From positions 26,953-90,952 of the forward strand of contig WTGF01000053.1 in assembly GCA_011525385.1 (NCBI GenBank): a stretch of 64,000 bases of DNA. The letters are read 5' to 3'. Both the position numbers and the translations under genes were made by a program. The number at the start of each line of letters is the position of its first letter. Position 1 is the stretch's first letter. Below are positions 15,603 to 24,645 of the stretch, piece by piece. The notes under the pieces are model-generated. The model had not been told where the DNA came from. It did no database searches and was given only the letters and a program-made list of their open reading frames with translations. This stretch comes from Chloroflexota bacterium (GTDB lineage Bacteria > Chloroflexota > Anaerolineae > Aggregatilineales > Phototrophicaceae).

Positions 15603-18149
15603 ATGGGTGAATTGAAAAGCCTAGACCAGGTTGACCGCGAATTATTCGGACCCGCTCCGTCTCCAGTCCGTGGTCAAGCCGATATGGTAGCGCTTTCACC
15701 CGGCAAGTTCAGGGATGTAAATGGTCCCACCCGCCTGTCTCTCGATGGCGAGTGGCTGATGGCGGAAGGCGGGACGGAGGAGGGACGACTTTCGGGACTT
15801 TGGAAGGATGCCATTCCCGCCCTTGTGCCCGGCAGTGTGCATAGCGCCTTGCTCGCGGCGGGCAGGATACCGGATCCTTATGTCGGCAGGAATGACGAGA
15901 TCGCCAAGAAAGAGAGTTTCAAGACCTGGTGGCTCATGCGCCGCTTCGAGCGGCCCGCGGAAGTCGCAAATGCGCGGCTTGTCTTTGGCGGGATCTGCGA
16001 TTCATGCTCGGTTTGGTTGAATGGCGAGAAGCTGGGCGATCACAAAGGGATGTTTGCCGAGCTGAATTTTGACGTTTCCTCCTGTCTTGTCGAGGGCGAA
16101 AACACGATCGTCGTTCGGCTTGATCCCGTGCCGGTTCGCATCAGCAGCGGCGAACCCAACGACTTTTTCCTTGGGATGAACGTTGGTTGGCTGGATACGG
16201 CTGTCATCAACAACATTTACGGCTGGCACTACATCGATTTGCCCACGCTGGGAATTTGGCGTTCGGTGACGCTGCGAGAGCAGCCCGACGTATCCATCGA
16301 AGATCCCTTTGTGGCGACGATGGAGGCTGGCGCCGGCGTCGTCCGGCTTCACACAACGCTGAAAAGCAGCGGCGCCAGCTTGTCCGGCAGTCTACAGGGT
16401 ACGATTGAACCGGAAAACTTCAAGGGAAATGCCTGTCAATTCAATTACCAGGTGGAAGCGACCGGAAGCAGGCAATCCGTTCTGCTCGAGATGAAGATAC
16501 CGGAAGCCAGACAATGGTGGCCGGTCGATTATGGTCAGCCCGATTTATACCGCATGAGACTGTCGTTTGTCTCGGCAGGCAAGACGCTTGACTGCAGGGA
16601 CTTCAGCTTCGGTATCCGCAGCATTGAAATGGCGCCGCTTCCCGACGGACCCGATCCGGAACTGTACAATTGGACATTCGTCGTCAATGGAAAGCCGATT
16701 TTTGTCAAAGGCGCAAATTGGTGCACGCTGGACGCATTGCTGCGTTTTGATCGTGATCGTTACGAGCGTTTCTTGCATTTGGCGCGGGATTCGCACATGC
16801 AGCTGCTGCGCGCCTGGGGCAGCGGCATGCCGGAAACGGAGGAATTTTATGATGTGGCGGATCGCTGCGGCATAATGGTTTTGCAAGAATGGCCTACCGC
16901 CTGGAACAGCCACCGCATTCAGCCCTACGACATCCTGGAAGAAACCGTGCGCCACAATACCATTCGCCTGCGCAATCATCCTTCGCTGGTGATGTGGGGC
17001 GGGGGCAACGAATCAGGCGAGCCCTTCGGCGAGGCGATCGACATGATGGGCCGGATAAGTTACGAACTGGACGGCACCCGCGCTTTCCACCGCGGCGAAC
17101 CCTGGGGCGGCAGCATTCACAGCTACCACGTCTTTTGGCAGCGGCAACCACTTGCGTACAATTTTACGCTGTCCGCGCCTTTCATCGGCGAATTCGGGCT
17201 GGCATCGGCGCCCAATTACGAGAGCGTTGAACGCTACTTGCCCGCCGACGAACTGGAGGCTTGGCCACCGGCGAGCGACAGTGGTTTCACCCATCATATG
17301 CCGGTCTTTAATCTTAAAGCCGAGCAGGCGATCATGTCGCAGTATGTCGCCGATTTTGTCCCGAACGACTCGCTAAGGAACTTCATCCTCGGCATGCAAA
17401 TGGCGCAAGCAACCGGCATGCGGCATACGCTCGAGCTGGCGCGAACGCGCTGGCCGGAAGCGACCGGCGTTTGCTATTACAAGCTGACCGATAACAATCC
17501 CGCCGCCTCCTGGGCGACGGTAGACTGGTATGGCGTTCCCAAGATTGCATATCACATTTTGCGTCAGGCCTATCGTCCGCTGCACGCCTGCGTTTTGTTC
17601 AACAGATTGTCATTGGTGGGCGTGTCCGCGAGCTTCCCGGTTTATCTGTTGGACGACAGAGGCGCTCTTGCCTCGACGGAGTGGGAGGTGCGGGTCCGCG
17701 CCTTCGGCAGTGATTTACATTTGCTGGAACAACAGTCATACACAGGTTTTGGTTCGGGCGAGCCTGTCCGCCGCCTGGGCGACTTCGGCCTGGACGCGGA
17801 CCAAACCTGGAATCGCCCCTTGTTTATCGTTGCGGAGATCCTTACGGCTGAGGGGCTGCGGGATCGTGTCTTTTATTGGCTGAATTACGCCTCCATTCAA
17901 GGATGTCTGTTTGACTCGCCGCGGACTCAGCTTCGCCTCCGACGAGACGATCACGGTCATTTGACAATCAGCAATGCGGGAGACAAGCCCGCGGTCGGCG
18001 TCCACTTCGTCTGTCCAGAACGCTCTGACGAATTCAGTTGTGAAGACAGCTACTTCTGGCTCGACCCCGGGGAAGAGCGAAAAATCTTAACAAGCCACCA
18101 GGTTGGCGTGCGGGTCGCCGCCTGGAACGCGGATGAAACGGGACAGTAA
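15603..18149 (+). CDS. Beta-mannosidase-like GH2 glycoside hydrolase (paralogue 2)
   Basis: 848 residues from the ATG at 15603, with AGAGG six bases upstream. It follows the same domain order as paralogue 1 and shares its key motifs: LDGEWLMAEGG, VPGSVHSALLAAG, KTWWLMRRF, GGGNESGEP (acid/base Glu) and IGEFGLASAP (nucleophile Glu). No signal peptide, so cytosolic. It is embedded between the permease and ATPase genes, and its stop overlaps the oppD-like start (TAATG), so it is co-translated with the transporter. This is the strongest evidence that the transporter imports beta-linked manno-oligosaccharides or similar glycosides. The two paralogues probably differ in chain-length or linkage preference. 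Confidence 0.85.
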   Translation: MGELKSLDQVDRELFGPAPSPVRGQADMVALSPGKFRDVNGPTRLSLDGEWLMAEGGTEEGRLSGLWKDAIPALVPGSVHSALLAAGRIPDPYVGRNDEIAKKESFKTWWLMRRFERPAEVANARLVFGGICDSCSVWLNGEKLGDHKGMFAELNFDVSSCLVEGENTIVVRLDPVPVRISSGEPNDFFLGMNVGWLDTAVINNIYGWHYIDLPTLGIWRSVTLREQPDVSIEDPFVATMEAGAGVVRLHTTLKSSGASLSGSLQGTIEPENFKGNACQFNYQVEATGSRQSVLLEMKIPEARQWWPVDYGQPDLYRMRLSFVSAGKTLDCRDFSFGIRSIEMAPLPDGPDPELYNWTFVVNGKPIFVKGANWCTLDALLRFDRDRYERFLHLARDSHMQLLRAWGSGMPETEEFYDVADRCGIMVLQEWPTAWNSHRIQPYDILEETVRHNTIRLRNHPSLVMWGGGNESGEPFGEAIDMMGRISYELDGTRAFHRGEPWGGSIHSYHVFWQRQPLAYNFTLSAPFIGEFGLASAPNYESVERYLPADELEAWPPASDSGFTHHMPVFNLKAEQAIMSQYVADFVPNDSLRNFILGMQMAQATGMRHTLELARTRWPEATGVCYYKLTDNNPAASWATVDWYGVPKIAYHILRQAYRPLHACVLFNRLSLVGVSASFPVYLLDDRGALASTEWEVRVRAFGSDLHLLEQQSYTGFGSGEPVRRLGDFGLDADQTWNRPLFIVAEILTAEGLRDRVFYWLNYASIQGCLFDSPRTQLRLRRDDHGHLTISNAGDKPAVGVHFVCPERSDEFSCEDSYFWLDPGEERKILTSHQVGVRVAAWNADETGQ

Positions 18150-19186
18150 TGGACGGCTCACCAGAGGCGCGGAAGCAGGCGCAATCGATCATCGATGTGG
18201 ACAACTTGAGTGTGCATTTTCATGTTGACGAAGGCAGGCTTAAGGCAGTTGATCGCGTCAGCTTCACAATCGCCGAGCGGCAGATGTTCGGTCTTATCGG
18301 GGAAAGCGGTTGTGGCAAGACCGTGACAGCGCAGTCATTGATGCGTCTGGTACCAAGTCCGGGACAGATTGTCGGCGGCAGCATCAATTTTTTTGGCGAG
18401 CTGGGCGGGAAAACAGATCTGGTTCAGCTCGACAAATCAGGTTCGGAGATCCGCGCAATTCGCGGCAATGAGATCGCGATGGTCTTCCAAGAGCCGATGT
18501 CCAGCTTGTCGCCAATCCACAGTATCGGCAATCAACTCACCGAAGCGGTGAGGCTGCATGTCACGCGCAACAAGCGCGAAGCCTATGAGATCGCGTTGGA
18601 AATGCTTGATCTGGTCGGGATCCCCAATCCCATTCAGCGCATGGGGGAATACCCGCACCATTTTTCGGGCGGTATGCGCCAGCGAGTCATGATCGCCATG
18701 GCGCTTTCCTGCCGGCCGCGGCTGCTAATCGCTGACGAACCTACCACGGCCTTGGACGTTACAGTGCAAGCGCAGATACTCGATTTGATCGCGCAATCGC
18801 AAGCGCAATTCAATATGGCGGTCCTTTACATTACGCACGATTTGGGGATCATCGCGGAGATATGCGACAAAGTGGCGGTGATGTATTTGGGACAGATCGT
18901 CGAGCATGGTTCGGTGCGAGATATATTTCACAACCCTCTGCATCCCTATACACGCCGTTTGTTGGCGTCGACGCCGCGCATTGGGCAGCGGACGTCTCGC
19001 TTGCAGACGATTGAAGGGACCGTACCGACGCCAATTGATTTGCCCACTGCCTGCGGCTTTTGCGCGCGCTGTCCGGACCGCATAGAGGGAGCTTGTGATG
19101 TTGCCATGCCGGCGCTGGTGGAGATTGAAGACAATCACTTCGCGCGCTGTTTTCTGCATGACGAGCGACAGGAAGCCGTTCTATGA
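18149..19186 (+). CDS. Oligopeptide/oligosaccharide ABC transporter ATPase, OppD type
   Basis: 345 residues. Walker [10 protein letters not shown], signature FSGGMRQRV and Walker [13 protein letters not shown] are all present. The C-terminal extension [15 protein letters not shown], followed by a cysteine-rich tail ([15 protein letters not shown]), is the OppD/DppD hallmark that is thought to hold a structural cluster. One of two ATPases driving the Dpp/Opp-type importer. The start ATG overlaps the stop of beta-mannosidase 2, and the stop overlaps the next ATPase start (ATGA), indicating tight coupling. Confidence 0.88.
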   Translation: MDGSPEARKQAQSIIDVDNLSVHFHVDEGRLKAVDRVSFTIAERQMFGLIGESGCGKTVTAQSLMRLVPSPGQIVGGSINFFGELGGKTDLVQLDKSGSEIRAIRGNEIAMVFQEPMSSLSPIHSIGNQLTEAVRLHVTRNKREAYEIALEMLDLVGIPNPIQRMGEYPHHFSGGMRQRVMIAMALSCRPRLLIADEPTTALDVTVQAQILDLIAQSQAQFNMAVLYITHDLGIIAEICDKVAVMYLGQIVEHGSVRDIFHNPLHPYTRRLLASTPRIGQRTSRLQTIEGTVPTPIDLPTACGFCARCPDRIEGACDVAMPALVEIEDNHFARCFLHDERQEAVL

Positions 19187-20205
19187 GCGATGTGCCCATC
19201 TTAAAGGTGGAGGGACTGAAGAAATACTTCCCGGTAGAAAAGGGCTTCCTGCGACGCGTTGTCGGTCAGGTAAAGGCGGTCGACGATGTTAGTTTGGAGA
19301 TCGCGCCTGGCGAGACCCTGGGACTGGTAGGCGAGTCCGGTTCCGGGAAGACGACAGTTGGCCGCTGCATCTTGCGCGCGCTCAAACCGACGCAAGGTTC
19401 GATTCAATTTCAGATCGCTGAGGACCGGGTTGTCGACATGGCGCAGTTGAGCGACCGAGAATTGCGCGTCGTCCGACCACAGGCCAATATGATCTTCCAG
19501 GATCCTTTCTATTCGTTGGACCCACGCTGGACTATTCTGGATATCGTAGGTGAACCGCTTAAACTGGCAAATTTGGCAAGGGGCAAAGAACTGGAAGATC
19601 GTGTGGCGTATTTGATGGAGATTGTCGGCCTCGAGGCCAAGCACCTAAGACGCTATCCGCACGCATTCAGTGGCGGACAGCGTCAGCGCATCGGCGTGGC
19701 CAGGGCTCTTGCGACCAATCCCCGCCTTATTGTTGCGGACGAGCCGGTATCCGCGCTTGACGTTTCGACACAAGCCCAGATACTCAATTTGCTGCAGGAT
19801 TTACAACGAGAATTTGGCCTGTCATATCTGTTTATCGCTCACGACCTGAGTGTTGTCGAGCACATATCAGACAGAGTCGCGGTGATGTACGTGGGCAAGA
19901 TAGTCGAGGTTGCCAAACGCGACCAACTGTTTTTCTTCCCGAAACATCCCTATACCGAAGCCCTGCTGTCCGCTGTGCCGACCCCCGATCCTGATGTCGA
20001 GAAGGAACGCATTATTCTGCCTGGCGAAATCGCCAATCCGGCTGACCCGCCCTCAGGCTGCTATTTCCACCCGCGCTGCCGCTATGCAAAGGCGATCTGC
20101 CGCGACGAAGAACCGTCCTTGCGTGAAGTGTCCCCGGGACAGTGGACGTCTTGTCATTTCGCGGAGGAACTCAGCTTGGCCGGCGCTCCACAAGGGGCGA
20201 ACTAA
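19183..20205 (+). CDS. Oligopeptide/oligosaccharide ABC transporter ATPase, OppF type
   Basis: 340 residues. It starts with the OppF-type opening [19 protein letters not shown]. Walker [10 protein letters not shown], signature FSGGQRQRI and Walker [15 protein letters not shown] are intact. The C-terminal tail has [15 protein letters not shown], typical of OppF/DppF. It pairs with the OppD-type protein to power uptake. Last gene of the rightward operon, which ends at a long bidirectional hairpin terminator before icd. Confidence 0.88.
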   Translation: MSDVPILKVEGLKKYFPVEKGFLRRVVGQVKAVDDVSLEIAPGETLGLVGESGSGKTTVGRCILRALKPTQGSIQFQIAEDRVVDMAQLSDRELRVVRPQANMIFQDPFYSLDPRWTILDIVGEPLKLANLARGKELEDRVAYLMEIVGLEAKHLRRYPHAFSGGQRQRIGVARALATNPRLIVADEPVSALDVSTQAQILNLLQDLQREFGLSYLFIAHDLSVVEHISDRVAVMYVGKIVEVAKRDQLFFFPKHPYTEALLSAVPTPDPDVEKERIILPGEIANPADPPSGCYFHPRCRYAKAICRDEEPSLREVSPGQWTSCHFAEELSLAGAPQGAN

Positions 20206-20275
20206 GCGCGGGGCGCGCCGAGACGACAGCGCTTTTGGAAGTTCGTTTGGCTCTTCGGACTGGAGTAGCGGTCGA

Positions 20276-20321
20276 AAACAAGACGAGGGTGGCGAGGATT
20301 CGCGCCACCCTCGTCTTGTTT
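20276..20321. terminator. Bidirectional terminator between the oppF-like gene and icd
   Basis: A 19-bp perfect stem (AAACAAGACGAGGGTGGCG with its complement) and an eight-base loop. Each stem carries A/T at the base so it can work in both directions. It lies exactly between two convergent genes. Confidence 0.85.
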
Positions 20322-20325
20322 CAGA

Positions 20326-21582
20326 TTAGACGATATCCATGTTTTCGATGATGCGCGTTGCGAATTCGCTCGTGGCAACCTTGGTGGCATTCTCCATTTG
20401 GCGCGCGAAATCATAAGTGACGCAGCGCTGTTCGATCGTCTTTTCATAGGCTTTAGTTATCAGCGCAGCCGCCTCAAACCAGTTCAGATGTTCCAACATC
20501 ATTACGCCACTGAAGAGCAGCGAACCCGGATTGACCATATCTTTGTTGGTGTATTTCGGCGCGGTGCCGTGGGTGGCCTCGAATAGGGCGATCTCGTCGC
20601 CGATATTGGCGCCGGGAGCGATGCCGACCCCACCGACTTCGGCCGCAAGCGCGTCACTGAGGTAGTCGCCGTTGAGATTGGTCGTGGCGATGACATCGTG
20701 CTCGCGGGGGCGCAACAGCATCTTCTGGAACATGATATCGGCGATGGTGTCCTGGATCAGAATCTTGCCGTCGGGCACCTGTCCATCGTGTTTGTCGGCC
20801 ACCTCGTCCCAGGAGATTGTTTCTTGGGGGAATTCCTCGCGAGCCAACTCGTAGCCCCACTTTTGAAATGCGCCTTCCGTGAACTTCTGGATATTGCCTT
20901 TGTGAACCAGTGTTACGCTGCTGCGGCGGCGCTCGATGGCGTATTGAATGGCAGCGCGTATCAAGCGTTTGCTGCCGAAGGGACTGATCGGCTTAATGCC
21001 CAGACCGGCATCAGGGAAAAAGTTCGTGGCCCCCAATTCGTTCTTGAGAAAGTCCGCTAACTTCTTGTTCTCCTCAGAGCCGGATTCGTATTCGATACCC
21101 GCGTAGGTATCTTCGGTATTCTCGCGAAAGATGACCACATCGACGTCTTCCGGATGTCTTAAGGGACTGGGTACGCCACTGAACCAACGTACCGGGCGCA
21201 CACAACTATACAGGTCAAGCACTTGGCGCAAGGTGACGTTTAGACTGCGAAAACCACCTCCGACGGGCGTCGTTAAAGGACCCTTGATACCGATCTTGTA
21301 TTCGCGAAAAGCATCGAAGGTCTCTTCTGGCATGTAATTGCCGCCGTAGACACCGGCCGCTTTCTCGCCAGCGTAGACTTCCATCCAGGAGACTGCTTTG
21401 CTGCCACTGTATGCTTTATTAACTGCCGCGTCCCAGATGCGTTTGCTGGCGGTCATAATGTCGTAACCGATGCCATCACCTTCAATGAACAGCAGAATCG
21501 GATTGTCCGGAACATTCATTCTGCCATTGGAAAATGTGATCTTGTCGCCGGTGGCTGGCGCAGATATTCGCTCGTAAGCCAT
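20326..21582 (-). CDS. icd: NADP-dependent isocitrate dehydrogenase
   Basis: 418 residues, the usual length for bacterial Icd. It converts isocitrate to 2-oxoglutarate, CO2 and NADPH in the TCA cycle. Motifs: [11 protein letters not shown] near the N-terminus, the substrate loop [23 protein letters not shown] with the substrate-binding Arg residues and the regulatory Ser, [14 protein letters not shown], and the metal-binding region [16 protein letters not shown]. The ending [12 protein letters not shown] is typical. AAGGAG precedes the start. An extended -10 promoter lies upstream. Monocistronic, ending at the shared terminator. Confidence 0.93.
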   Translation of the reverse strand: MAYERISAPATGDKITFSNGRMNVPDNPILLFIEGDGIGYDIMTASKRIWDAAVNKAYSGSKAVSWMEVYAGEKAAGVYGGNYMPEETFDAFREYKIGIKGPLTTPVGGGFRSLNVTLRQVLDLYSCVRPVRWFSGVPSPLRHPEDVDVVIFRENTEDTYAGIEYESGSEENKKLADFLKNELGATNFFPDAGLGIKPISPFGSKRLIRAAIQYAIERRRSSVTLVHKGNIQKFTEGAFQKWGYELAREEFPQETISWDEVADKHDGQVPDGKILIQDTIADIMFQKMLLRPREHDVIATTNLNGDYLSDALAAEVGGVGIAPGANIGDEIALFEATHGTAPKYTNKDMVNPGSLLFSGVMMLEHLNWFEAAALITKAYEKTIEQRCVTYDFARQMENATKVATSEFATRIIENMDIV

Positions 21583-21981
21583 CTTTCAAAGGTCTCCTTT
21601 TCGTTTGGCTCGATCAGTCTAATCGCGCGATTATATCACAGAATGAGGGCGCTTGAATCGGTCTGTTAGGTCCAAGTGCGCTAATGCCAATTTACCAAGA
21701 CGCCCCCGGCGACATTTCGCTATCACTTTGGTGGCGCGCGCCGACTGATCATTGTGTGCAGAGCACCCTTTGCCGAAGGTCAAGATAGCGGTCTACAGCT
21801 AGAAAACCAAATCAGTGGTTAAACGGATGGATATTATCCACCAATGGATCGAAAGCGTTGCGAGCAGGTGTCATCGCTAATCAGCCCTGAGATACCTTGA
21901 TGAAATCGCCCTTTGTTTATTCACGCCGCAAGAGCATAATCTTGAAATAGAATGCATCAGGCTGGTCCGAGGCTAACATAG
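21583..21981. other. 399-base intergenic region
   Basis: It separates the divergent icd and formyltransferase genes. The icd promoter sits at its left end. The rest shows no ORF, strong hairpin or repeat that I can recognise. A GAGG ribosome-binding site closes it before the formyltransferase ATG. Confidence 0.6.
21630..21638 (-). promoter_or_regulatory. Extended -10 promoter for icd
   Basis: The minus strand reads TGATATAAT, a perfect extended -10, about 50 bases before the icd start codon. The -35 (ATTCAA) is poor, which is normal for extended -10 promoters. Confidence 0.5.
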
Positions 21982-22908
21982 ATGCACATCGTTTTGCTTT
22001 GTGCGACAAATCGCGGATATCGCTTTGCCGAAGCACTGTTTGATATTGGGCAGGGTCATCGCTTCACTGTCTTCAGTTTCCAAGAGACGGCTTGGGAACC
22101 GCGGTATTTCGCCGAGATCAAGCGGCTGGTACTTGAACGCGGTCATGAATTCAATGAAGCGCGATACGTTGCGCAATCAAAATGGGACGGCTTTTGGGCA
22201 AATGATTCGGTCGACTTGATTCTCATGGTAAGCTGGCGATACTTGGTGCCGGCGAGCGTTTTTCAGCGTGCCCGGCTAGGCGCATATGTGTTTCACGACT
22301 CGCTTTTGCCCAAATACCGTGGCTTTGCGCCCACTGTTTGGGCAATTAGAAACGGCGAAAAAGAATTAGGCGTTACGCTTTTCCAAGCCGTGGAAGCCGT
22401 TGACGCCGGCGACATAGTTGATCAGCGCCTGGTTGTGATTGGGGCCTGCGATTCTGTCGCCGACGTGATGAAGCGCATAACGACTACCTACCTAGATATC
22501 GTTAGAGACAATTTTTCCAGTCTTCTTAGCGGAGACTTTGAGAAAAGGCCGCAAAACCACGAAGAGGCCACATATACATGTAAATGGACGCCAGAGGACG
22601 GTCTGATTGATTGGAACGATACCGCACAAGCAGTCTTCGACCTGATCCGCGCGACGAGCAGGCCTTATCCCGGCGCATTCACATATTTGAACAATCGAAA
22701 ACTTACGGTTTGGTCGGCTGAATTGCCAGCTTCGCCGCGTCAGTATGTCTCGTCAGCGCCGGGTCGTGTGGTTGAGATACGGCACGATGTTGGAAGTCTG
22801 GTGTTGACGGGTGAAGGGTGCATTCTGTTAAAGACAGTCCAGTTTGAGGGTGAGCCGGTCATGAACGCATCCGAGGCGCTCAATTCGCTTTCGCAGACGC
22901 TCGGCTAA
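21982..22908 (+). CDS. ArnA-like sugar N-formyltransferase with altered active-site triad
   Basis: 308 residues. It closely follows the formyltransferase domain of ArnA: GAYVFHDSLLPKYRGFAPTVWAI, LGVTLFQAVEAVDAGDIV and RPYPGAFTYLNNRKLTVWS. In the family, 10-formyl-tetrahydrofolate formylates an amino sugar using an Asn-His-Asp triad. Here His105 and Asp141 are kept, but the Asn position is Val103. That could change the mechanism or the donor, or mark loss of activity. It is first in a four-gene cassette with a polyprenyl-phosphate glycosyltransferase, an acetyltransferase and WecE. A tRNA formyltransferase is unlikely, because the C-terminal half matches the sugar enzymes. Confidence 0.82.
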   Translation: MHIVLLCATNRGYRFAEALFDIGQGHRFTVFSFQETAWEPRYFAEIKRLVLERGHEFNEARYVAQSKWDGFWANDSVDLILMVSWRYLVPASVFQRARLGAYVFHDSLLPKYRGFAPTVWAIRNGEKELGVTLFQAVEAVDAGDIVDQRLVVIGACDSVADVMKRITTTYLDIVRDNFSSLLSGDFEKRPQNHEEATYTCKWTPEDGLIDWNDTAQAVFDLIRATSRPYPGAFTYLNNRKLTVWSAELPASPRQYVSSAPGRVVEIRHDVGSLVLTGEGCILLKTVQFEGEPVMNASEALNSLSQTLG

Positions 22909-22916
22909 AGGTACTA

Positions 22917-23861
22917 ATGATGCCTTCTGTATCCGTGGTGATTCCGGTCTTCCGCAGCGAGAAGAGCATTGCTTTGGTTGTCCGGGAGTTAGCCGATGCG
23001 CTTCCACAGGTGACTAATTGTTATGAAGTTATATTGGTTGAAGACAATGGAGACGACGAAAGTTGGCTGGTAATAGAGTCTTTGGCGGGGGAATTCGAAT
23101 GGGTGCGCGGTTTTAGGCTGATGCGGAATTACGGGCAACACAGCGCGCTGTTATGTGGCATCCGAGCGGCGAATTTCGAAACAATTGTGACGATGGACGA
23201 CGACTTGCAGCATCCGGTTGACAAAGTCCCGAGCTTAATAGAGTTACTGAGCGAAGGCTACGACGTCGCATACGGGACGCCGCAACGACAGCGGCATAGT
23301 CTATTGCGTAATCTGGCTTCTATTCTAACCAAGTGGGTCTTGCAGGGAGCGATGGGCGCGGAAACGGCGCGAAGCATTAGCGCTTTCCGCGCATTCCGTA
23401 CCAGCTTGCGCGACTCATTTGCCAATTACAACGGTCCCCTGGTCAATATCGATGTCTTACTGACTTGGGGAACAACGCGTTTCATAGCCATTCCAACGCC
23501 TCATGCTCCAAGAACATTAGGCAAATCGAACTACTCGTTTGGCAAACTTATCACTCATACTTTCAATTTGGTGACTGGCTTCAGCACCCTTCCGTTGCGT
23601 TTTGCCAGCGCGATAGGCTTGCTTCTGACCTTATTTGGACTCATAATCCTCACATATATATTGCTGAGTCAGATTTTGGCTTTCCAGTTTGAGGTGCCCG
23701 GCTTTACGTTTATAGTCTCGCTGATATCGATTTTTGCCGGGGCGCAGATGTTTACCTTGGGTATCATTGGTGAATACCTGGCGCGAATGCACTTGCGCAT
23801 CATGGACAAACCGGCGTACGTAGTTAGACAGTCAACGGAAGACAAGGAATCCGTTCAATAG
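22917..23861 (+). CDS. ArnC/GtrB-type polyprenyl-phosphate glycosyltransferase (GT2)
   Basis: 314 residues. An N-terminal GT2 domain (VSVVIPVFRSEKSI, EDNGDDESW, TMDDDLQHP with the metal-binding DDD) is followed by two membrane helices near residues 225-275 and the ending GIIGEYLARMHLRIMDKPAYVVR, characteristic of ArnC/GtrB/DPM-like enzymes. Such enzymes move a sugar from a nucleotide to undecaprenyl phosphate on the inner face of the membrane. AAAGG lies six bases before the ATG. Next to an ArnA-like formyltransferase and WecE, the substrate is probably a 4-amino- or 4-formamido-deoxy sugar. Its stop overlaps the next start (TAGTG). Confidence 0.86.
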   Translation: MMPSVSVVIPVFRSEKSIALVVRELADALPQVTNCYEVILVEDNGDDESWLVIESLAGEFEWVRGFRLMRNYGQHSALLCGIRAANFETIVTMDDDLQHPVDKVPSLIELLSEGYDVAYGTPQRQRHSLLRNLASILTKWVLQGAMGAETARSISAFRAFRTSLRDSFANYNGPLVNIDVLLTWGTTRFIAIPTPHAPRTLGKSNYSFGKLITHTFNLVTGFSTLPLRFASAIGLLLTLFGLIILTYILLSQILAFQFEVPGFTFIVSLISIFAGAQMFTLGIIGEYLARMHLRIMDKPAYVVRQSTEDKESVQ

Positions 23862-24604
23862 TGAAAAACCAGCTTGTCAGATTCTTGCCCTGGGATACAA
23901 GTCACTTCGGACATCGCATCGGTCGAGCCAACATCCACTGCCTGGACGAAGAATCCTATCAACTGCTGAGGGATTCCTGCAAGAAAGTGGAAATAGACTG
24001 TCTTTACTTTCTTGCGGATGCCAGCGATCAAGCATCCATACTGGAACTACAGCGTCACGGCTTCATCTTCGTTGATATTCGTACCACTTTAGAACGAAAG
24101 GTTCCTGACTCGCCGACGCCGCGATCTGATAGAAACGCAATCATTCGGTCGTCTAGTGCCGGTGATTTGGAGGCCTTGGCGGCAATCGCCCGGGACAGCT
24201 TTACGTCGACGCGGTTTTTCGCCGATCCCTTTCTGAACAATGAAAAATCCTCTACTATGTACCAGATCTGGCTCAGCAAGAGCGTTACCTCGGATTACGC
24301 TGATCGGGTGGTAGTGGCCGAAGTCAATCAAAAAAGCGTCGGTTTCGTAACTTGTCACCTGGACAGAGTTTCGAGTGAGGGAAAGATAGGTTTAGTTGCT
24401 TTGGCGATGTCAGCGCAGGGAAAAGGCCTTTCGCAGGCGATGATACGGCATGCTCTTGCGTGGTTTCGAGACCAAGGAATGAAGCGCGCAAGCGTTGTAA
24501 CCCAGGGACGCAATATCGCGGCGCAACGGCTGTATCAGCGTTGCGGTTTCGTGACGCGGTCGACGGAGTTGTGGTATCACAAATGGTTCCGGCATATGCC
24601 GTGA
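23861..24604 (+). CDS. WecD-like GNAT N-acetyltransferase
   Basis: 247 residues, starting at a GTG that overlaps the previous stop. The N-terminal half (LPWDTSHFGHRIGRANI, CLYFLADASD) resembles dTDP-fucosamine acetyltransferase WecD. The C-terminal half is a GNAT fold with the acetyl-CoA motif GLVALAMSAQGKGLSQAMI, then GRNIAAQRLYQRCGF. It would acetylate the 4-amino group of the dTDP-sugar made by WecE. Acetyl- and formyltransferase genes in one cassette suggest two alternative decorations. Acceptor identity is inferred from context only. Confidence 0.75.
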   Translation: MKNQLVRFLPWDTSHFGHRIGRANIHCLDEESYQLLRDSCKKVEIDCLYFLADASDQASILELQRHGFIFVDIRTTLERKVPDSPTPRSDRNAIIRSSSAGDLEALAAIARDSFTSTRFFADPFLNNEKSSTMYQIWLSKSVTSDYADRVVVAEVNQKSVGFVTCHLDRVSSEGKIGLVALAMSAQGKGLSQAMIRHALAWFRDQGMKRASVVTQGRNIAAQRLYQRCGFVTRSTELWYHKWFRHMP

Positions 24605-24645
24605 AAACACGCAGTCGTTCGGGAAACTGAAGAATTCGCAGATCT

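Noticed and set aside
21583-21981. Riboswitch upstream of the amino-sugar cassette
   Set aside because: No conserved aptamer blocks could be recognised in the gap.
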